Shown: piece after piece, positions 1-4,083 of the stretch
Numbering within the stretch: position 1 is the stretch's first letter
How the letters are laid out: every line of letters begins with the position of its first letter
DNA from: Clostridia bacterium
GTDB taxonomy: Bacteria > Bacillota > Clostridia > TANB77 > CAG-508
Length of the DNA: 5,247 bases
Direction of reading: 5' to 3'
Assembly (NCBI GenBank): GCA_022790685.1
Contig: JAAVXQ010000070.1
Span: 1-5,247, forward strand
Made by a program: the position numbers and the translations under genes
Notes under the pieces: model-generated
Databases searched by the model: none
What the model was told of the DNA's origin: nothing
Seen by the model: the letters and a program-made list of their open reading frames with translations, nothing else

Positions 1-790
1 ATCTGCTGATTTAGAAAAATTAGAAATTGAAACTTTACTTTCTGGAAAATATGATACTAATAATGCAATAATAACTCTTCATCCTGGAGCTGGTGGCACT
101 GAATCTCAAGATTGGGTTCAAATGCTATACAGAATGTATGGTAAATGGGCTACTTCTAATAATTTCCAACTAAAAGAATTAGATTTTCTAGAAGGTGATG
201 AAGCAGGAATTAAGAGCGTTACAGCACTTATCTCTGGAGAATATGCATATGGTTATTTAAAAGGCGAAATGGGAGTTCACAGACTAGTTAGAATTTCACC
301 TTTTGATAGTGGTGGAAGAAGACATACTTCTTTTGCCTCCTTGGAAGTATTGCCTGAAATAACTGATGATGTAGAAGTCAATATAAATCAGGAAGACTTA
401 AGAATAGATACTTATAGAGCATCTGGTGCTGGAGGACAGCATATAAATAAAACAGACTCTGCTGTTAGAATAACACATATTCCTACTAATATAGTAGTTT
501 CTTGCCAATCTGAAAGAAGTCAAACTATGAATAAAGAAACTGCTATGAGAATGTTAAAGTCAAAATTAATAGACTTAAAAGAAAAGGAAAATAAAGATAC
601 TATTGAAGAATTAAAAGGAATTCAAAAAGATATTGCATGGGGAAGTCAAATCCGTTCTTATGTATTTTGTCCATATACTTTAGTAAAAGATCATAGAACT
701 AATTTTGAAACTGGTAATATATCAAGTGTTATGGACGGCGAATTAAATGGATTTATGCAAGAATATTTAAAAAGTTTATTAAAAAAATAA
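1..790 (+). CDS. prfB: Peptide chain release factor 2 (RF2), C-terminal 262 residues, 5' end outside the window
   Basis: RF2 recognises UGA and UAA stop codons in the ribosomal A site and triggers hydrolysis of peptidyl-tRNA. The reading frame is open from base 2, well upstream of the Met codon at 122, so this is the body of a larger gene. About 100 N-terminal residues are missing compared with the usual 330-370. Visible signatures are HPGAGGTESQDW near the cut end, the stop-codon-reading SPF tripeptide within RISPFDSGGRRHTSF (codons at 296-304), and the catalytic GGQ within RASGAGGQHINKTDSAVR (codons at 431-439). SPF, rather than the PxT of RF1, decides RF2 over RF1. The residue equivalent to E. 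coli K-12 Thr246 is Ala, as in most bacteria. The C-terminal block WGSQIRSYVFCPYTLVKDHRT is also typical. Many prfB genes carry a programmed +1 frameshift near codon 25, but that region is not in this window. No clear terminator follows. Confidence 0.97.
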   Translation, partial: SADLEKLEIETLLSGKYDTNNAIITLHPGAGGTESQDWVQMLYRMYGKWATSNNFQLKELDFLEGDEAGIKSVTALISGEYAYGYLKGEMGVHRLVRISPFDSGGRRHTSFASLEVLPEITDDVEVNINQEDLRIDTYRASGAGGQHINKTDSAVRITHIPTNIVVSCQSERSQTMNKETAMRMLKSKLIDLKEKENKDTIEELKGIQKDIAWGSQIRSYVFCPYTLVKDHRTNFETGNISSVMDGELNGFMQEYLKSLLKK

Positions 791-795
791 AAAAA

Positions 796-831
796 TGTCA
801 CTTTTTGTCGCTTTCTATTGTTCTATATAAT
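796..831 (+). promoter_or_regulatory. Tandem 0A-box-like sites and putative promoter of the Spo0A_C-like gene
   Basis: Two direct repeats, TGTCACT (796-802) and TGTCGCT (806-812), are separated by TTT, so their starts are exactly 10 bp apart. A perfect -10 hexamer, TATAAT, lies at 826-831. The best -35 match is TTGTCG at 805-810, with a short 15-bp spacer, and it overlaps the second box. Spo0A of Bacillus binds TGTCGAA boxes, often in tandem with a 3-bp gap and overlapping weak -35 regions. The boxes here match that heptamer at 4 and 5 of 7 positions. The dyad-free tandem layout is visible directly; binding by Spo0A or by the downstream gene product is inference. The TATAAT assignment is more secure than the operator assignment. 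Confidence 0.45.
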
Positions 832-857
832 AAAGGGGTATAGAATAAGGAGGGCGT

Positions 858-1148
858 ATGGAAGTAAGTAGGGTTTTTGAACAACTTGTAAAAATTGGTT
901 TTAGCTCCAAAAGATCTGGGACACTTTATATTGCAGAAGCTGTAGTATACATTTATGAAAACAATTCATCTCTGGTTTTGGAAGAAAGTGTATATCAATA
1001 TCTAGCTCAAAAATATTCTAAAAAGAAAATTACAATAAGATCCAATATGATAACTTGTTGTAGAATTGTTTCAGAAAATATAGGTAAGAGAATTACCACT
1101 AAATTTATCATAAAATATCTTTTACACTATAATTCAAAGAAAAAATAA
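858..1148 (+). CDS. Free-standing Spo0A C-terminal-domain-like DNA-binding protein (96 aa, no receiver domain)
   Basis: The protein aligns by eye over nearly its full length with the DNA-binding effector domain of the sporulation master regulator Spo0A. Residues 3-36 (VFEQLVKIGFSSKRSG, then YIAEAVVYIYEN) match the [21 protein letters not shown] region. Residues 44-71 match the helix-turn-helix, where LAQKYS corresponds to IAKKFN. TTKFIIKYL near the end matches the NSEFIAMVADKL helix. No phosphoacceptor receiver domain is encoded upstream, so it cannot be switched on by the phosphorelay in the way Spo0A is. In the recognition helix the Spo0A pattern RVERAIR is replaced by TIRSNMI, so its DNA target may differ or binding may be weak. 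The start follows AAGGAGGG (847-854) with a short gap of 3 nt. A regulatory role in sporulation is inferred from the fold only. It could instead be a decoy or partner of Spo0A. Confidence 0.8.
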   Translation: MEVSRVFEQLVKIGFSSKRSGTLYIAEAVVYIYENNSSLVLEESVYQYLAQKYSKKKITIRSNMITCCRIVSENIGKRITTKFIIKYLLHYNSKKK

Positions 1149-1170
1149 TATATGCTAATTTTCTATAAGA

Positions 1171-1199
1171 TTGACGTTTATTATTATTTATGTTACAAT
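1171..1199 (+). promoter_or_regulatory. Strong vegetative (sigma-A type) promoter of the small Cys-rich gene
   Basis: A -35 hexamer TTGACG (1171-1176, 5 of 6 to consensus) is followed by exactly 17 bp and a -10 hexamer TACAAT (1194-1199, 5 of 6). TG at 1191-1192 sits one base before the -10, giving an extended -10 element. Transcription would start near 1206, leaving a leader of about 24 nt. This is the best-looking promoter in the window, and it lies only 22 bp past the stop codon of the Spo0A_C-like gene. Confidence 0.8.
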
Positions 1200-1229
1200 A
1201 TATACATATAATAAATGGAGGTGTATATT

Positions 1230-1358
1230 ATGGCAGATAGATGTGAATTATGTAGATATTGGGAAACCGAAAGCAGTACTTCAAGCAAAGGTGAATGTAC
1301 AAAAACAGGAAAAATTACAAGATATGATGATGATGCTTGTAGCAAATACTGCAAATAA
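1230..1358 (+). CDS. Small cysteine-rich protein (42 aa), probable metal or Fe-S binder
   Basis: A 42-codon frame begins at ATG 1230 with an excellent ribosome binding site, GGAGGTG (1217-1223), 6 nt upstream. The product starts MADRCELCRYWE and has five cysteines at residues 5, 8, 23, 37 and 41, arranged C-x2-C-x14-C-x13-C-x3-C. An acidic DDDAC stretch lies before the last pair. No signal peptide or membrane segment is present, so it should be cytoplasmic. The layout (CxxCxxW, GxC, DxxC) resembles small zinc or iron-sulfur folds. It also recalls the small cluster-binding subunits of some glycyl radical decarboxylases, such as HpdC, but no catalytic partner is encoded here. The gene has its own strong promoter and terminator, so it is probably expressed alone and abundantly. 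The function is unknown. The overlapping longer frame starting at TTG 1171 is rejected because that TTG is the -35 hexamer. Confidence 0.75.
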   Translation: MADRCELCRYWETESSTSSKGECTKTGKITRYDDDACSKYCK

Positions 1359-1376
1359 TTAGATAAGTTTAATTAT

Positions 1377-1416
1377 AAAAATAAAGTTACTAAACAAGTA
1401 GTAACTTTATTTTTTT
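1377..1416 (+). terminator. Rho-independent terminator of the small Cys-rich gene
   Basis: Arms 1377-1392 and 1399-1414 are perfectly complementary over 16 bp (core AAAGTTACTA / TAGTAACTTT). The loop is the 6-nt AACAAG. The descending arm ends in a run of eight T residues (1409-1416 is TTTTTTTT apart from the A/T boundary at its start). It begins 18 nt after the stop codon at 1356-1358 and closes a transcript of about 210 nt. Confidence 0.9.
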
Positions 1417-1439
1417 GCATACCATATTTTATTATTTTC

Positions 1440-1468
1440 TTGATTTATTTTAACATATATGATAGTAT
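1440..1468 (+). promoter_or_regulatory. Putative promoter of the aspartokinase gene
   Basis: TTGATT (1440-1445) is followed by 17 bp and TAGTAT (1463-1468). The hexamers match consensus at 4 of 6 positions each, a modest score in such AT-rich DNA. It lies between the upstream terminator and the aspartokinase start, so some promoter must exist here. The leader from about 1475 to 1569 is only about 95 nt, too short to hold a lysine riboswitch aptamer. Confidence 0.35.
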
Positions 1469-1490
1469 ACTCACATATATTATGTTAAAA
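1448..1490. repeat. Inverted repeat TTTTAACATA / TATGTTAAAA spanning the aspartokinase promoter
   Basis: TTTTAACATA (1448-1457) is the exact reverse complement of TATGTTAAAA (1481-1490), with 23 bp between the arms. The centre of the dyad falls on the putative -10 element. No T-run follows on either strand, so it does not look like a terminator. A repressor operator or an mRNA leader hairpin is possible, but AT-rich DNA produces such dyads by chance fairly often. Confidence 0.4.
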
Positions 1491-1569
1491 AAATATAATA
1501 TATATATAAGATTAATAGTAATTTTTAGACTTAAAAATTACATCTACATTAAAAAAAGAGGTCCATATT

Positions 1570-2781
1570 ATGGGATTAATTGTACAAAAATTTGGAGGAA
1601 GTTCTGTAGCTAATACACAAAAGTTAGAATTAGTAACAGAACATATTATTTATGAAGTAGAGAAAGGAAACAAAGTAGTAGTTGTTGTTTCTGCACAAGG
1701 AAAAACAACAGACAGATTAATTTCAGAAGAAGAAGAAATTACAAAAACACCTTTGAAAAGAGAACATGATGTTCTTGTATCAACTGGAGAACAAATCACA
1801 ATAGCAAAACTTTCAATGTTGCTTAATGAAAAAAATTATAGAGCAGTTTCTTTAACAGGATGGCAAATTCCTATTATTACTAATAGCGAATTTTCTAATA
1901 GTCGCATTAAATATATTCATAATGAAACAGTTGAAGAATACTTAAATGCTGGAAATATTGTAATAGTAGCTGGATTTCAAGGAGTTGACGAAAATGGAAA
2001 TATAACAACTTTTGGTAGAGGAGGATCTGACACAACAGCCGTTGCATTAGCAGCAAGCTTAAAAGCCGAAAGATGTGATATTTATACTGATGTTGATGGG
2101 GTCTTTACCACAGACCCTAGAATAACAGATAAAGCAAAAAAAATAAAAACAATTTCTTATGAAGAAATGCTTGAATTATCCAGTATGGGAGCAAAAGTTC
2201 TTCATAATAGATGTGTAGAAATAGGTAAAAAATATAATGTTCCTATATATGTAAAATCTACTTTTGAAAAAATAAGTGATGGAACACTTATAACAAATAG
2301 TGGAAATCTTGAAGATTTAGTTATTAATGGTGTAACTAAGGATGACTATATCTCTAGAATTACTATTGTAGGAATAGAAAATAAAATAGGTAGATCTTAT
2401 GAGTTATTCAAATTACTAGCTAAACATAATATCAATGTTGATGTTATTGTTCAATCTTTTGGAGAGCATATCATCAAAGATATTGCTTTTACTGTAAAAA
2501 TGAATGATTTGGATAAAACTTTAAAAATATTAGATGAAAATAAAGAAATGCTTAACGCAAAAGAAATTCTTCACTGTGAAAACTTATCTAAAGTATCAAT
2601 AATAGGAGTGGGAATCGCAAATAAACCTGGTGTAGCAGCTGATATGTTTGAAGCTTTATATGAAAATAATATTAATATGCATATGATTACCACTTCAGAA
2701 ATAAAAATCACTGTTCTAGTAAACAGTAATGAAGCAGATATAGCTGTAAAAGCAATTCATCAAAAGTTTTTTGATAATTAA
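1570..2781 (+). CDS. lysC: Aspartokinase (aspartate kinase), monofunctional, with C-terminal ACT domains
   Basis: It phosphorylates L-aspartate to 4-aspartyl phosphate with ATP, the first step towards lysine, diaminopimelate, threonine and methionine, in the cytoplasm. The 403 residues match the usual length of monofunctional Gram-positive aspartokinases. The amino acid kinase domain shows KFGGSSV at residues 7-13, GRGGSDTTA at 149-157 and YTDVDGVFTTDPR at about 172-184. Two regulatory ACT units follow: one from about residue 260 (ISRITIVGIENK) and one from 342 (VSIIGVGIANKPG), ending in MITTSEIKITVLV. Feedback inhibition by lysine and/or threonine is therefore expected; which one cannot be read from the sequence. 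The start follows AGAGGT (1557-1562) by 7 nt. B. subtilis LysC makes a separate beta subunit from an internal start. Here no in-frame ATG, GTG or TTG occurs between 2221 and about 2495, so that mechanism seems absent. The gene stands alone between two terminators. The symbol lysC is chosen by family; dap- or thr-linked naming is possible. Confidence 0.95.
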   Translation: MGLIVQKFGGSSVANTQKLELVTEHIIYEVEKGNKVVVVVSAQGKTTDRLISEEEEITKTPLKREHDVLVSTGEQITIAKLSMLLNEKNYRAVSLTGWQIPIITNSEFSNSRIKYIHNETVEEYLNAGNIVIVAGFQGVDENGNITTFGRGGSDTTAVALAASLKAERCDIYTDVDGVFTTDPRITDKAKKIKTISYEEMLELSSMGAKVLHNRCVEIGKKYNVPIYVKSTFEKISDGTLITNSGNLEDLVINGVTKDDYISRITIVGIENKIGRSYELFKLLAKHNINVDVIVQSFGEHIIKDIAFTVKMNDLDKTLKILDENKEMLNAKEILHCENLSKVSIIGVGIANKPGVAADMFEALYENNINMHMITTSEIKITVLVNSNEADIAVKAIHQKFFDN

Positions 2782-2785
2782 AATA

Positions 2786-2831
2786 AATAAGTCGCTTAAA
2801 ATTTATGTTTTAAGCGACTTATTAACTTTTT
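2786..2831 (+). terminator. Rho-independent terminator after aspartokinase
   Basis: Arms 2786-2801 and 2808-2823 form a perfect 16-bp stem (core AAGTCGCTTAAAA / TTTTAAGCGACTT) with a 6-nt TTTATG loop. The arms start 5 nt after the stop codon. The T-run (CTTTTT, 2826-2831) is offset by three bases from the stem, which may reduce efficiency, but the stem is the most GC-containing hairpin in the window. It separates the aspartokinase gene from the sporulation cluster. Confidence 0.85.
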
Positions 2832-2982
2832 AATATATTTTAATAATTATGTGTTCTAAACCATAAATCTACTACATATATATTATTATAATACAGAAAC
2901 TAAAAAAGATTAATCTTAAGTAAAAAGGAAGAAAGGAAAACAATATATTTGGACATTAAAATATATTAATAGGTAAAAGTTT

Positions 2983-3273
2983 ATGGATGAAAATACAAAA
3001 AAAAATAATTCATTTCAAAATTTATTCTTAGAAAATAGGGAAAAGCTAAATGTTACAGGAGTATTAGATGTATTAAGTTTTGATGATCAAATAATTATTG
3101 CAGAAACAGATTTAGGTCTATTAACAATAAAAGGAGAAAATTTAAAAATAAATAAATTAAGCTTAGATACATCAGATTTCATTGTTGAAGGATATATCAA
3201 TAATTTGAATTATTCAAGTTCTAGCTCTGTAAATAAAAAAGGGCAAACATTTTTGGGTAAAATTTTTAAATAA
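2983..3273 (+). CDS. yabP: Sporulation protein YabP
   Basis: YabP acts in the mother cell during sporulation. In B. subtilis it is needed for spore cortex and coat morphogenesis together with YabQ. The 96-residue length matches the family (about 100). The recognisable core runs from about residue 21 to 72: LNVTGVLDVLSFDD, then ETDLGLLTIKGENLKI, then FIVEGYINNLNY, and the protein ends FLGKIFK like its homologues. It is soluble, without signal or membrane segments, and probably peripheral to the spore membrane. ATG 2983 is the first start after an in-frame stop at 2974. Its ribosome binding site is weak (AGGT at 2971-2974); a better purine tract, AAAGGAAAA near 2933, is too far upstream. It is the first gene of a yabP-yabQ-divIC cluster and its stop codon overlaps the next ribosome binding site. 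Sigma-E control is expected from the family, but I could not find a convincing sigma-E promoter upstream. Confidence 0.92.
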   Translation: MDENTKKNNSFQNLFLENREKLNVTGVLDVLSFDDQIIIAETDLGLLTIKGENLKINKLSLDTSDFIVEGYINNLNYSSSSSVNKKGQTFLGKIFK

Positions 3274-3290
3274 GGAATTTTAAAGTTAAA

Positions 3291-3666
3291 ATGTATTCAC
3301 AATCACAAATTTTTCTCTTATTTTTTATTGTTGGAATTATAATTAGTCTTATCTTTGATTTCTTTAAAGTATTAAGAAAATCTTTTAAAACACCTGACTT
3401 TTTTACTATTATTGAAGATATAATATACTTATTTTTAGTTCGGATTATTTATAACCTTTAGTATCTTTAAATTAAATGATGGTCAAATAAGAATGTTTAT
3501 ATTTATTGCAATCTTTTCTGGAATATCTATGTATTCTTTGACAATCAGTAACTTTTGTGTTATAATACTTTATACATTTGTTAATATATTAAAAAAAATA
3601 TTATTTTTTCCTATATTTTTAATAAAAAGTATAAATTCTCCTATTAAAAAGAAGGTAAAGAAATAA
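3291..3666 (+). pseudogene. yabQ: yabQ, spore cortex membrane protein, interrupted by a one-base frame disruption
   Basis: YabQ is a membrane protein of the sporangium required for spore cortex formation. Reading from ATG 3291 gives 50 YabQ-like residues (TM1 at about 7-28, then LRKSFKTPDFFTIIEDIIYLFLV). The frame then shifts at CGG (3441) and stops at TAG 3459-3461. From 3442 the +1 frame continues in homology: GLFITFSIFKLNDGQIRMFIF, two more hydrophobic segments, and a basic tail ending KKKVKK before TAA at 3664-3666. Dropping one base near 3441 restores one 124-residue protein with four hydrophobic segments and no other defect. The rest of the gene shows no decay, so either a sequencing/assembly indel or a very recent mutation is likely. 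Programmed frameshifting is less likely because GTT/TTC gives poor re-pairing. The ribosome binding site AAGGAA (3272-3277) overlaps the yabP stop and is 13 nt from the ATG. Confidence 0.85.
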
Positions 3667-3709
3667 TTTTATAGAATATTAATATAAATAAAGTTTTGGG
3701 AAGGTACTT

Positions 3710-3988
3710 ATGATAAATTTTTTAAAATCTAAAAAAATATTTATATTGCTAATAATTATTATGATTTATTTTATATGTTTACTTGTAAATCAACAAAATA
3801 AATTGAATTCATATAATAAAGAAATTGCTTATTATAATAGTAAAATTGACTCTTTAAATCAAACTAGGGAAGAACTTATTTCGACTCAGGAAAATGTTAA
3901 TTCACCAGAATACATAGAAGATGTAGCTAGAGAAAAGCTAGATATGTATTATCCAAATGAAAGAGTTTATGTAGATATTAGTAAGTAA
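3710..3988 (+). CDS. divIC: Septum formation initiator DivIC/FtsB family protein
   Basis: DivIC is a small bitopic membrane protein of the division septum. It works in a complex with FtsL and DivIB (FtsQ) to activate septal peptidoglycan synthesis. The 92 residues have the family's order: a short cytoplasmic basic N-terminus (MINFLKSKK), one membrane helix at about 10-27, an extracytoplasmic coiled coil at about 28-62 (polar, with repeated L/I/Y positions), and the C-terminal signature SPEYIEDVAREKLDMYYPNE at 65-84. GGGAAGG (3698-3704) lies 5 nt before ATG 3710. The gap to yabQ is 43 nt and the three genes probably share transcripts. Placement next to yabP/yabQ is the conserved Bacillus/Clostridia arrangement and supports DivIC rather than FtsL. 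The stop codon lies inside a long hairpin. Divisome genes are needed vegetatively, so an additional promoter inside or before yabQ is expected but was not identified. Confidence 0.92.
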   Translation: MINFLKSKKIFILLIIIMIYFICLLVNQQNKLNSYNKEIAYYNSKIDSLNQTREELISTQENVNSPEYIEDVAREKLDMYYPNERVYVDISK

Positions 3989-4014
3989 TAACTTACTAAT
4001 ATCTTTATTTGTTT
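3973..4014 (+). terminator. Hairpin across the divIC stop codon, probable terminator of the yabP-yabQ-divIC cluster
   Basis: Arms 3973-3986 and 3991-4004 form a perfect 14-bp stem (AGATATTAGTAAGT / ACTTACTAATATCT) with a 4-nt AATA loop. The ascending arm encodes the last DivIC residues, and the stop codon TAA (3986-3988) spans the stem-loop boundary. The downstream tail TTATTTGTTT is T-rich but interrupted, and the stem is AU-rich, so termination may be weak. The tail overlaps the putative -35 element of rho. Confidence 0.65.
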
Positions 4015-4037
4015 CATTTATTTTCTATCTATATAAA
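4009..4037 (+). promoter_or_regulatory. Putative promoter of rho
   Basis: TTGTTT (4009-4014) and TATAAA (4032-4037) are separated by exactly 17 bp. The -10 matches 5 of 6 and the -35 only 3 of 6. It sits directly after the divIC hairpin and would give a leader of about 40 nt. That leader is much shorter than the autoregulatory rho leader of E. coli, and no leader peptide is visible. In DNA this AT-rich the assignment is tentative. Confidence 0.4.
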
Positions 4038-4083
4038 ACACCAACATACTAAATATTATCAAATAAAAGGAGGACTTAAGTTT

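Noticed and set aside
122..790. Met codon at 122 as the start of a short release factor.
   Set aside because: The frame is open and homologous to RF2 back to base 2 (HPGAGGTESQDW), so this Met is internal and the true start is outside the window.
791..812. A-run, TGTCAC, T-run after prfB read as a terminator.
   Set aside because: The only stem is about five A:T pairs, far too weak. The tandem TGTC repeats explain the region better.
1171..1362. A 63-codon open frame starting at TTG 1171 and overlapping the small Cys-rich gene.
   Set aside because: Its TTG start is the -35 hexamer of a strong promoter, it has no ribosome binding site, and the product is low-complexity. The frame beginning at ATG 1230 has an excellent ribosome binding site and a coherent Cys pattern.
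1475..1569. Lysine riboswitch or T-box in the aspartokinase leader.
   Set aside because: The leader is about 95 nt, has almost no G or C, and shows neither aptamer stems nor a T-box sequence.
2832..2982. Search for a sigma-E promoter or a further small gene ahead of yabP.
   Set aside because: CATA-type -10 candidates at 2862 and 2875 lack a -35 at the right distance. The TATAAT at 2887-2892 lacks a -35. Only 5-6 codon frames occur, none with a properly placed ribosome binding site.
3438..3446. Programmed +1 frameshift within yabQ.
   Set aside because: A P-site GTT slipping to TTC would not re-pair with its tRNA, and no stimulatory Shine-Dalgarno-like element or clear downstream structure is seen. 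A sequencing error or mutation is simpler.
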